Source: Candidatus Hydrogenedentota bacterium | GTDB taxonomy: Bacteria; Hydrogenedentota; Hydrogenedentia; Hydrogenedentales; CAITNO01 | Length of the DNA stretch: 10,164 bases | NCBI GenBank assembly: GCA_903822375.1 | Contig: CAIJOU010000818.1 | Span: 1-10,164, forward strand | Direction: 5' to 3' | In this document: positions 1 to 6,971 of the stretch, piece after piece | Numbering within the stretch: the first letter of the stretch is position 1 | How the letters are laid out: each line of letters starts with the position of its first letter | Notes under the pieces: model-generated | What the model was told of the DNA's origin: nothing | The model's database searches: none | Seen by the model: the letters and a program-made list of their open reading frames with translations, nothing else | Position numbers and translations under genes: made by a program

Positions 1-314
1 GCGAGAAGATCGACATCGTGCGCTGGAGCGAAGACCCGGTCCAGCTTGCCATCAATGCGCTCAATCCGGCCGACATTCTCCGCATTCATCTCAATCCGGA
101 CACCAAGTCCATCCAAGTAATAGTCCCCCAGGACCAGCTGTCGTTGGCTATCGGCAAGCGCGGCCAAAATGCGCGTCTTGCCTCGCGGCTTCTGGGCTGG
201 AACATTGACATACGGGGCGACAAGGACAATGAACCACCGGAGCAGGCGGCCGAAACGCCGGTCTCCGAGGAGGATGCCGACGGCATTGTGAACGAAACCG
301 ACGAACAGTCCTGA
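1..314 (+). CDS. nusA: Transcription termination/antitermination factor NusA, C-terminal part (5' end outside window)
   Basis: NusA binds RNA polymerase and nascent RNA and controls pausing, termination and antitermination. Only about the last 103 codons are present; the reading frame enters at base 3. The first visible residues (EKIDIVRWSEDP) and the later QLSLAIGKRGQNARLASRL, ending in GWNIDIRG, are hallmark sequences of the second KH RNA-binding domain; the G-K-R-G is the KH GxxG loop. An acidic tail of about 33 residues (rich in Glu, Asp, Ala) follows instead of the duplicated acidic repeats of gammaproteobacterial NusA. The GTG at 18 is an internal valine codon, not a start. infB follows after 90 bases, the usual operon neighbour, but the ylxR and ylxQ genes common between them are missing. 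Family assignment is very secure. Confidence 0.96.
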   Translation, partial: EKIDIVRWSEDPVQLAINALNPADILRIHLNPDTKSIQVIVPQDQLSLAIGKRGQNARLASRLLGWNIDIRGDKDNEPPEQAAETPVSEEDADGIVNETDEQS

Positions 315-330
315 TCATTCCGTGATATTC

Positions 331-360
331 GGCTGCGCCGCTCCATTCGGCCGCGCAGCC
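331..360 (+). other. GC-rich stem-loop in the nusA-infB gap
   Basis: Arms GGCTGCGC (331-338) and GCGCAGCC (353-360) are perfect 8-bp inverted repeats around a 14-base loop. Three further pairs (340-342 with 349-351, one of them G-T) are possible after a C-C mismatch. The stem begins 17 bases after the nusA stop and ends 29 bases before the infB ribosome binding site. No T-run follows, so it is not a typical intrinsic terminator. An mRNA processing or stability element between nusA and infB is possible, but that is inference. Confidence 0.45.
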
Positions 361-389
361 CCTGCTGAGAGGCCGTCCATGTGATGTCT

Positions 390-400
390 GGAGGTGGTGA
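390..400 (+). promoter_or_regulatory. Ribosome binding site of infB
   Basis: GGAGGTGGTGA lies just upstream of the ATG at 405, with the GGAGG core ending 10 bases before the start. It is a strong match to the 16S rRNA anti-Shine-Dalgarno sequence and supports this start over internal ATGs. The ATG also opens directly into the conserved IF2 N-terminal domain. Confidence 0.75.
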
Positions 401-404
401 CTAG

Positions 405-3392
405 ATGCCGACAATTGCCAAACTGTCGCAGAAGCTGGATTTGTCCGCCGATGAGGCGGTCGAAATCCTGCGCAAACTGCACTATAAAATCGCGGGCGTA
501 GACGCCGAGATCGACGATGATCAGGTTGACACCCTGATTGAGATCGACGAGGACCGCACCGCGTTTGAACGCAAGCTCGCAGCCATTGAAAAGGAAGAGG
601 CCAACAGGGCCAAGAAAGCCAAGGCGGCAGCCAAGAAGAGCGCCGCCGAGGCCAAGAAGAAGACCACGGAGAAGGCTGTTGAAATCGCTGAGGTCGCCGA
701 GATAGAAACGGTGCAGGAAGCGGTTCCTGAAATCGTGCCTGAACCTGTGGTAATCGCCCCGGCCCCCGAGGTGATCGTTCACGAGGTGCCGGAAACTATC
801 GTGGAAGCAGCCGCGCCGGAACACGTTTCGGAGACGGTCGCGGAACATGCGGTTGTGGAAGCACCCGTTGTTGAGGTCGAGGCGCCGACGCCGATTGAGA
901 CACACGAAGTCCCGGTTGTTGAAGCCGCCCCGAAGCCCAAGCCGCGCGCCGAGATCATGAAGGATGAGCCGGTTGTCGCCGGCGAACCGCATGCGTTTGA
1001 CGATTCCCTCGGCCTCGAAGAGGGCGAGTTTGCCGACGAAGCCGGGGCGCATGGACTGTCCGCCGAGGGTGGCCTTGCGGAGGCCGGCGCCGAAGACGGG
1101 CCACATGAGCCCGAGGGCGCGTTGGCCGCGGCGGAACGTCAGCATGAGGAAATCGAACGCCGGAAGGCCGCGCGTAAGAAAGAGGGCCACCGCGAGGAGA
1201 AGAAAGACGATCGCGTCGCGCCCCCCGTGCCGGACCCGGACGTGGTGGCGCGTGTCATCGCAATGGACCAGAAGCGCAAGGCGCAACGGGCTGCGCAGCT
1301 TGCCGGTCCGCCGCAACGGTCATCCGCGCCGTCTCCGGCTCCCGGCGGCGGCAGCGCCCCCAGCGGGCCGAAGTACAAGACGCAAACAACCATAAGCTTC
1401 ACGGCCGGCGATGAGCGCGGCGAGCGAAGCGGGCCGCGCGGGGAAAAGCGCGGTGCCGGAAAGACGGCCAAACAGAAACAGAAGAAAGCGGAGCGCTTGC
1501 GTCTGCTTGAGGATAACATCCGCCGCGAGGCGGCCGCTGCCGTCAAGGAATACCAGTCGGGCGCCTCCGTGGGCGGGGCCAAGAAACGCCGCCGCAAACG
1601 CCGCGACGAGGACGGTTCTTCCGAGCACGAGAGTCAGTCCGCGGGCACGATTCAGGTGGAGGAGAACATCACTGTTGAGCGGCTAGCCGCCATGATGGAC
1701 ATCTCCGTGAGCGAGATTATCCTCGAACTGATGGAATCGAACATTCTGGCCACCAAGAACCAGACGCTGGACCTGGATCTGGTGCGTCAAATAGCCGACA
1801 GTCACGGATTCGACGTTGAGATCTCCATTCCCGAGGAGGAACAGATCTTCACCGAGGAGCCGGACAATCCCGAAGACATGGAACGCCGCAATCCGGTCGT
1901 GACCGTTATGGGCCATGTGGACCACGGCAAGACAACCCTGTTGGACAAGGTGCGCACCGCCAACGTGGCCGCCGGCGAGGCGGGCGGCATCACGCAACAC
2001 ATTGCCGCCTACCACGTGGAACTGCCCACGGGCGGCGTTACCTTCCTGGACACGCCGGGCCACGAGGCGTTCACGCAAATGCGTGCCCGCGGCGCGCACG
2101 TGACGGACGTTGTGGTCCTGGTGGTCGCGGCGAACGACGGCGTCAAGCCACAGACCATTGAGGCCATCGACCACGCGAAGGCGGCTGAAGTGCCTATCGT
2201 TGTGGCAATCAACAAGTGTGACCTTGGCAATGCCCAGCCGGACCGTGTGCGTCAGGAGTTGACCCAGTACGGGTTGCTCGACGAGCAGTGGGGCGGCAAG
2301 ACGGTCATGAAGGACATTTCGGCCAAGATGGGCGTCGGTGTTGACGACCTCATGGAATTGTTGGTCATTCAGGCGGAAATGCTCGACCTGAAGGCCAACC
2401 CGAAAAAGCGCGCCAAAGGCGCGATTATCGAGTCTGAAATCACCATCGGCCTCGGGCCCGTGGCGTGGGTGCTGGTGCAAAACGGCACCCTGCGCGTCGG
2501 CGACGCTTTCCTTGCCGGAACGACCTACGGCAGGGTGCGCAGCATGACCAACTCGAAGGGTGAGGAGATTCAAGAGGCCGGGCCGTCCATGCCGGTCGTC
2601 GTCACAGGATTCAACTCGCCGCCCGACGCGGGCGACGTGTTTATCGTGACCCAGGAAGAACGCCTTGCGCGGAGCATCGCCGAGAAGCGCGCCGCGGCCC
2701 AGCGCCTGAAGAAGGGGCCGGCCGTGAAGCACATGACGCTGGAAGACTTCCATGCGCGCGTGGCCGGTTCGGCGCAGAAAACCCTCCAGGTGATCCTCAA
2801 GGCCGACGTGCAGGGTTCGGTGGACGTGCTTCTGACCAGCCTTGGCAAACTCGGGAATGAAGAGGTGAAGGTCACCGTGGTTCACTCCGGCGTGGGCGCG
2901 GTGAGCGAGTCCGACGTGCTGCTTGCCAGCGCGAGCGATGCGGTAATCATCGGGTTCCACGTGACCGGCAACGCGAAGGTAAAGAAACTGGCCGAGCAGG
3001 AGGGTGTGGACATCCGCACCTACCGCATCATTTATGAAATGCTTGAGGAGGTTCGCAGCGCCCTTGAAGGCCTGCTGACACCGGACAAAAAAGAAGTAGT
3101 CACCGGCCACGTCGAGGTGCGCCGCATATTCCATTCCTCGGCGCTCGGCAACATCGCGGGTTGCTACGTGCAGGACGGCGATGTGACGCGCGGAGCAAGC
3201 GCGCGCCTGATTCGGGACGGTGTCATCATCTACCAGGGCCGGGTCGATTCCCTCCGACGGGAAAAGGATGACGCGCGGTCGGTGTCCACGGGCTTCGAGT
3301 GCGGCCTTAAGCTTGAGAAATACGACGACATCCAAGTCGGCGACATCGTGGAAGTGTTCAAGATTGAGCAGGTTGCCAAGGTGCTGGCCTAG
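405..3392 (+). CDS. infB: Translation initiation factor IF-2
   Basis: IF2 is the GTPase that places initiator fMet-tRNA on the 30S subunit and promotes 50S joining. The 995-residue protein has an IF2_N domain (about 1-50) and a long low-complexity linker (about 55-415) that is first Lys/Ala/Glu-rich, then Val/Pro/Glu-rich (about 95-175), then charged and Gly/Pro-rich, ending in a basic KKRRRKRR patch at 393-400. A second IF2_N-like domain follows (about 420-472). The G domain shows G1 GHVDHGKT (503-510), the GGITQH switch I (527-532), G3 DTPGH (549-553), G4 NKCD (603-606) and G5 SAK (639-641). Domains II, III (about 785-890) and the fMet-tRNA-binding C domain (about 895-990) complete it. All GTPase motifs are intact. 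The length is toward the long end for the family because of the linker. The gene ends 14 bases before the next start, indicating cotranscription. Confidence 0.98.
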   Translation: MPTIAKLSQKLDLSADEAVEILRKLHYKIAGVDAEIDDDQVDTLIEIDEDRTAFERKLAAIEKEEANRAKKAKAAAKKSAAEAKKKTTEKAVEIAEVAEIETVQEAVPEIVPEPVVIAPAPEVIVHEVPETIVEAAAPEHVSETVAEHAVVEAPVVEVEAPTPIETHEVPVVEAAPKPKPRAEIMKDEPVVAGEPHAFDDSLGLEEGEFADEAGAHGLSAEGGLAEAGAEDGPHEPEGALAAAERQHEEIERRKAARKKEGHREEKKDDRVAPPVPDPDVVARVIAMDQKRKAQRAAQLAGPPQRSSAPSPAPGGGSAPSGPKYKTQTTISFTAGDERGERSGPRGEKRGAGKTAKQKQKKAERLRLLEDNIRREAAAAVKEYQSGASVGGAKKRRRKRRDEDGSSEHESQSAGTIQVEENITVERLAAMMDISVSEIILELMESNILATKNQTLDLDLVRQIADSHGFDVEISIPEEEQIFTEEPDNPEDMERRNPVVTVMGHVDHGKTTLLDKVRTANVAAGEAGGITQHIAAYHVELPTGGVTFLDTPGHEAFTQMRARGAHVTDVVVLVVAANDGVKPQTIEAIDHAKAAEVPIVVAINKCDLGNAQPDRVRQELTQYGLLDEQWGGKTVMKDISAKMGVGVDDLMELLVIQAEMLDLKANPKKRAKGAIIESEITIGLGPVAWVLVQNGTLRVGDAFLAGTTYGRVRSMTNSKGEEIQEAGPSMPVVVTGFNSPPDAGDVFIVTQEERLARSIAEKRAAAQRLKKGPAVKHMTLEDFHARVAGSAQKTLQVILKADVQGSVDVLLTSLGKLGNEEVKVTVVHSGVGAVSESDVLLASASDAVIIGFHVTGNAKVKKLAEQEGVDIRTYRIIYEMLEEVRSALEGLLTPDKKEVVTGHVEVRRIFHSSALGNIAGCYVQDGDVTRGASARLIRDGVIIYQGRVDSLRREKDDARSVSTGFECGLKLEKYDDIQVGDIVEVFKIEQVAKVLA

Positions 3393-3406
3393 GCGAAGGT
3401 GCTGTC

Positions 3407-3688
3407 TTGACCATCGGCGTGCTTTATCTGGACCTGCTTGTCCCCGGCGCGCGTTCCCTGAAAGAAAAGCGGCGGGTGATCAAAGGCATGAAGGACAGAA
3501 TGCGCGGGCAGTTCAACTGTTCCGTGGCCGAGATTGACTATCAGGATGTCTGGACCCGTTGCCGCCTCGCCGCCTGTGTCGTGAGCGGCGACAGCCGTCA
3601 CGCCAACACCCAACTGAACGAAATCGCCAGTTTTGCCGCGCGCCAGTTTGGCGCGGAGCTGGCAGACTACCGGATAGAAATGCTATGA
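3407..3688 (+). CDS. ylxP: DUF503 / YlxP-like protein
   Basis: A 93-residue protein of the DUF503 family, typically encoded between infB and rbfA; in Bacillus subtilis this gene is ylxP. Its biochemical role is not firmly established, though its position implies a link to ribosome assembly or translation. Family signatures are the N-terminal strand GVLYLDLLVPGARSLKEKRR (residues 4-23), the SVAEIDYQDVW block (39-49) and the following VVSGDSRHAN (58-67). The start is a TTG at 3407: no ATG lies upstream in frame, the family starts at this point, and GAAGGTG at 3395-3401 gives a suitably spaced ribosome binding site. The stop TGA overlaps the ATG of the next gene as ATGA, implying translational coupling. 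Confidence 0.9.
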   Translation: MTIGVLYLDLLVPGARSLKEKRRVIKGMKDRMRGQFNCSVAEIDYQDVWTRCRLAACVVSGDSRHANTQLNEIASFAARQFGAELADYRIEML

Positions 3689-5052
3689 GCCCCAAAGGAC
3701 GTTCCAATCGCGTGGGCGAACTGCTCCGCGAAGAAATTGCCAAGCTGCTCGCCAAAGGTGTCAAGGACCCGCGCATCGGATTTGTGTCTGTCATGGACGT
3801 AAAGATGTCCGCCGACCTGCACTACGCCAACGTGTATGTGAGCCTCTTCGGCAGCGAGTCGGAACGCAAGGGCTCTCTTGTGGGTTTGCGCAATTCGGCA
3901 GGTTGGATACGCAGGGAAGTGGGCCAGTTCCTGCGCATGCGCTACACGCCTGAAATCCGCTTTTTCCCCGATGAAACCCTGGATTCGGTGTATCATCTGG
4001 AGGAGGTGCTCGAGGAAATACACACCGACCAGCGTCAGTCACCCATGCTCGTGCTTACGCTTGAGCAGGTTATTGAGGAACTGCGCTCCTCCGAGTCTCT
4101 GCTGCTGACAACGCATGTCAATCCGGACGGGGACGCAATCGGAAGCGTGCTCGGACTTTGGCATCTGCTTCGGGCCTTGGGCAAGACGCGAACTTCCATG
4201 GCGGTCGAAGGGGGGGTGCCGCGCAGCTACACAACGCTTCCCGGCGCAAAGCGCATACTGAACCACGACGCCGAGCGGCCCTCCTTCGACACGGTTGTGA
4301 TTCTGGACTGTTCCAGCTTCGACCGTATCGGAGAGATTGCGGATTGGATCGTGCCGTCCACGAAGGTCATCGTTATCGACCATCACCAAGACGCGGGCCC
4401 TCCCGGCACGATGGGGCATATAGACCCGGCCCAGGCCGCCACGGGCGAACTGCTCATGGACCTCTACGATGCCGCCGGGGTGGAGGTTTCCGCCGACGCG
4501 GCGCTCTGCCTGTACATCGCTCAAATCACCGACACGGGCGGCTACCGTTTTTCCAACACGACGGCAACGTCCCACGAGAAGGCCGCGCGCCTCATCCGCA
4601 CCGGGATTGATGTTGCCTCGGTCAGCAATGACGTGTTTTATTCGCTGCCGCGCGCGAAATTCGAGCTTATGCGCCGCCTGACCGCACATGCCAGCTTTCA
4701 TGTCAACGGCATTCTGGCCGATTCGTGGCTGTCGCCCGAAGACTTTCGTGACGCCCAGGCGACGCGCGAGGACACCGAAGGGTTGGTCAATATCATCAAG
4801 CATGTGAACGGCGTCCGCGTGGCAGCCCTGTTCACCGCGTTCGAGTCTGGCTACTGCAAACTCAGCCTGCGCTCCGAGGGTGATTTCGACTGCGCCGCCT
4901 TCCTGCGCCACTATGGCGGCGGCGGGCATGTGGCTGCGGCCGGCGTGACTTTGGAACTGCCCATCGATACCGCGCGCAAAACCCTTCTTGCGGCGCTTGA
5001 AGAACAGCTTTCCGCGCCTTCAGCGGACAATGACAGCGGGGTAAGCTCATGA
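3685..5052 (+). CDS. rbfA-nrnA: Fusion: ribosome-binding factor A + NrnA-type DHH phosphoesterase
   Basis: One uninterrupted 455-codon frame carries two normally separate proteins. Residues 1-113 are RbfA, the KH-fold factor for late 30S (16S 5' end) maturation. They include VGELLREEIAKLL, the DPRIGFVSV block and the SAG kink (71-73) that replaces the KH GxxG, then RYTPEIRFFPDETLD. After a linker of about 7 residues, M121 opens a complete NrnA-like domain (about 335 residues): NPDGDAIGS (146-154), the aspartate of ILDCSS (D208), DHH (232-234), TDTGGYRFSNT (282-292), and the C-terminal DHHA1 signature GGGGH (411-415). NrnA proteins degrade 2-5-nt nanoRNAs and dephosphorylate pAp. All DHH metal-ligand motifs are present, so activity is expected. 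The start at 3685 overlaps the previous stop (ATGA); upstream in-frame codons belong to ylxP's sequence in another frame. No ribosome binding site precedes the ATG at 4045 at normal spacing, favouring a true fused protein. Confidence 0.93.
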   Translation: MSPKGRSNRVGELLREEIAKLLAKGVKDPRIGFVSVMDVKMSADLHYANVYVSLFGSESERKGSLVGLRNSAGWIRREVGQFLRMRYTPEIRFFPDETLDSVYHLEEVLEEIHTDQRQSPMLVLTLEQVIEELRSSESLLLTTHVNPDGDAIGSVLGLWHLLRALGKTRTSMAVEGGVPRSYTTLPGAKRILNHDAERPSFDTVVILDCSSFDRIGEIADWIVPSTKVIVIDHHQDAGPPGTMGHIDPAQAATGELLMDLYDAAGVEVSADAALCLYIAQITDTGGYRFSNTTATSHEKAARLIRTGIDVASVSNDVFYSLPRAKFELMRRLTAHASFHVNGILADSWLSPEDFRDAQATREDTEGLVNIIKHVNGVRVAALFTAFESGYCKLSLRSEGDFDCAAFLRHYGGGGHVAAAGVTLELPIDTARKTLLAALEEQLSAPSADNDSGVSS

Positions 5053-5951
5053 GGAACGGGTTGCTCTTGGCGGACAAGCCTGCGGGCATCACATCCCATG
5101 ATGTGGTGGACCGCATTCGCAGGGCCATCGGACAGCGCCGCATCGGCCATACCGGAACGCTTGACCCCGGCGCCACCGGTTTGCTGGTGCTGTGCCTCGG
5201 CCAGGCAACACGCCTGTCGGAATACCTGACTGACCTGGACAAGGTGTACGAGGGCATCATGCGTTTTGGCCTGGAGACATCCTCCTACGATCTCGACGGT
5301 GAAACCGTTGCGGAGCGCCCCATTCCCGCCTTGGATATGGAAGCCATTCAGAGTGTGTGCAACGGTTTTGTGGGCGATATCCTGCAAATCCCGCCGATGA
5401 TGAGCGCGGTGAAAGTTGGCGGCAAACGCCTGTACAAGATCGCGCGGCAGGGCGAGGTGGTGGAACGGCAGCCGCGGCCGGTGAAGGTGTTCTCCTTCGA
5501 CGTGCTCTCATACACCCCGCCGGACGCGGGCATTCGCGTGCGCTGTGGAAGCGGAACCTATGTGCGCAGTCTTTGCCATGAAACCGGGCAGTTGCTGGGT
5601 TGCGGCGCTGCGCTCGCCGCGCTTCGGCGTACGGCGGTGGGTCGCTATTCGGTGGCCGATGCGCTGCCTGTGGACGAACTGGACGGGCCGGAAATTGTCG
5701 CTTCGCGCATCATCCCCATGGACAACGCTTTGGACCTTCCGGAGGTCCGGGTGGACCGCGCGCGCGAGGTCATCGTCACGACCGGTGGTGCCGTCGCCGT
5801 GGACAACCTTGAAGACGGAACGGCCCCGGTCCGCGAAGGACTGGTTCAAATCAAGAACGCATCGGGCAAACTAATTGCCCTCGGCACAGCCATGCCGTCC
5901 GCAATGGGCGTGCGCGTCCAGCCCAAGCGCGTGTTCGTGGAGCAGGACTAG
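5049..5951 (+). CDS. truB: tRNA pseudouridine(55) synthase TruB
   Basis: TruB isomerises U55 to pseudouridine in the T-loop of nearly all tRNAs and also acts as a tRNA-folding chaperone. The 300-residue protein has the family N-terminus GLLLADKPAGITSHDVV, the catalytic motif GHTGTLDPGATG with nucleophile Asp39, the substrate-stacking tyrosine in DKVYEG (Y67), IPPMMSAVKVGGKRLYKIAR (114-133) and CGSGTYVRSL (166-175). The C-terminal segment (about 225-298, including ASGKLIALG) looks like the PUA-type TruB C-terminal domain. The ATG at 5049 overlaps the previous TGA as ATGA, so translation is probably coupled to the rbfA-nrnA frame. Length and motifs are ordinary for the family. Confidence 0.97.
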   Translation: MRNGLLLADKPAGITSHDVVDRIRRAIGQRRIGHTGTLDPGATGLLVLCLGQATRLSEYLTDLDKVYEGIMRFGLETSSYDLDGETVAERPIPALDMEAIQSVCNGFVGDILQIPPMMSAVKVGGKRLYKIARQGEVVERQPRPVKVFSFDVLSYTPPDAGIRVRCGSGTYVRSLCHETGQLLGCGAALAALRRTAVGRYSVADALPVDELDGPEIVASRIIPMDNALDLPEVRVDRAREVIVTTGGAVAVDNLEDGTAPVREGLVQIKNASGKLIALGTAMPSAMGVRVQPKRVFVEQD

Positions 5952-5956
5952 GGAAA

Positions 5957-6030
5957 CTTGGGACATCCGTGCGCAGTCAATACGTTGACTGTGGGTGTTC
6001 TCGCACCGGCAGCCGTGCATCGTCCCTAAG
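5957..6030 (+). other. Structured truB-ribF leader, possible three-way junction
   Basis: The 90-base gap holds a hairpin CAGTCAA-TACG-TTGACTG (5974-5991), extendable through a G-T pair to 5972-5993. It is followed without a gap by a small hairpin GGTG/CACC (5994-5997 with 6004-6007). Both are enclosed by GGGAC (5960-5964) pairing with GTCCC (6022-6026), with CTT/AAG extension around one bulged T. The outer stem reaches the first bases of the ribF ribosome binding site AAGGGAG (6028-6034). The pairing is seen directly in the sequence; function is unknown. It does not show the conserved FMN (RFN) riboswitch blocks. Confidence 0.35.
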
Positions 6031-6041
6031 GGAGCCTTTCT

Positions 6042-6971
6042 GTGGAAATCGTCGAAAATGTGCTCGACCATTCCCCTGAACCGTCAGGCGTTGTCCTGAC
6101 CATCGGCAGTTTTGACGGTGTACATCTTGGACACCGGGCATTGCTGGACCGTCTGGTGGAGGAGGCGCGTCAGTCTGGCATGCCTTCTGCCGTCATGACC
6201 CTGCGGCCCCATCCGCGCCAATTCTTCAATCCTGAAAACGCGCCCAACATACTCACCAGCGATCACCAGAAGGCCAGGCTGCTGGAGGCCATTGGCGTTG
6301 ACACGCTCTTCTTCCTGCCCTTCAACGCGACCATCGCCAACCTGGACCGGGCGGCATTTCTCAGGGACGTCGTGGCGGGCCGGTGCGGTACGCGAAAACT
6401 TGTTGTCGGACATGACTTTCGGTTCGGCAAGGGGGCGCAGGGAACCTTCGAGTATCTCGCAGAAAACGCACCTGCACTGGGCATGGAGGTGTCCCAGATA
6501 GACCCGCTGTTCGCAGGCGGCCAATGTGTAAGCAGCACCATCGTCCGGGAACGCATTCTGCAGGGCGAAGTGGAGTCCGTTGAGGAGCTTCTGGGCCGGC
6601 GTTATGCAATCGAGGGCGAGGTCGTGAGCGGCCGGGGCATCGGCAACACACTTGGATTTCCCACCGCAAACGTGCTGCCGCACAACTCGGCGATACCGGC
6701 GCACGGTGTTTACGCAGCCGAGGCGCTTGTCGATGGGCAATGCTGGATGGCCGCGGTCAACATCGGCATAGCACCCACAATCCGCCAGGATGAGGTGACC
6801 ATCGAGGCGTACCTGCTGGACTTCCATGGCGACCTCGTCGGCAAAGTCATCGAGATAGTCTTCCACAAGCACCTGCGGCCCGAGAAGAAATTCGCGTCTT
6901 TAGACGCCCTCATAGTGGGCATCGCGGAAGACGTCACCAGGGTGCGGGAACACTTCCTCTCTCCCGGTTAA
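6042..6971 (+). CDS. ribF: Bifunctional riboflavin kinase / FAD synthetase
   Basis: RibF phosphorylates riboflavin to FMN and adenylylates FMN to FAD, in the cytoplasm. The 309-residue protein is of normal length. The N-terminal FAD synthetase (nucleotidyltransferase) domain shows GSFDGVHLGH (22-31), LRPHPRQFF (54-62), VVGHDFRFGKG (121-131) and SSTIVR (164-169). The C-terminal flavokinase domain shows GRGIGNTLGFPTAN (197-210, containing the PTAN nucleotide-binding motif), VNIGIAPT (239-246) and the probable catalytic glutamate in IEAYLLDF (E255). The start is GTG at 6042, supported by AAGGGAG seven bases upstream and by the reach of the family N-terminus. It is the last gene of the operon here. 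Its TAA overlaps the stop codon of the convergent gene, and no rpsO or pnp follows as often seen elsewhere. Confidence 0.96.
   Translation: MEIVENVLDHSPEPSGVVLTIGSFDGVHLGHRALLDRLVEEARQSGMPSAVMTLRPHPRQFFNPENAPNILTSDHQKARLLEAIGVDTLFFLPFNATIANLDRAAFLRDVVAGRCGTRKLVVGHDFRFGKGAQGTFEYLAENAPALGMEVSQIDPLFAGGQCVSSTIVRERILQGEVESVEELLGRRYAIEGEVVSGRGIGNTLGFPTANVLPHNSAIPAHGVYAAEALVDGQCWMAAVNIGIAPTIRQDEVTIEAYLLDFHGDLVGKVIEIVFHKHLRPEKKFASLDALIVGIAEDVTRVREHFLSPG

Noticed and set aside
1683..3335. Long 550-codon open frame on the minus strand
   Set aside because: It lies wholly antisense to the GTPase and C-terminal domains of infB. The translation has no recognisable domain and is rich in His/Arg/Val as expected for the complement of GC-rich coding sequence.
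4039..4929. 296-codon minus-strand frame, and similar antisense frames at 6084-6872 (-) and 7778-8782 (+)
   Set aside because: Each is a shadow of a securely identified gene (rbfA-nrnA, ribF, sulfur relay) with no family motifs and no convincing ribosome binding site.
4045..5052. Separate nrnA gene starting at the ATG at 4045
   Set aside because: The domain would fit, but the nearest purine-rich stretches (GAGGAGGT around 4000, GAGGAAA around 4012) are too far upstream for initiation and there is no stop codon between the domains. Annotated as one fused gene.
5952..6041. FMN riboswitch before ribF
   Set aside because: The gap is short and lacks the conserved RFN element blocks. ribF is not usually controlled this way when it sits in the truB operon.
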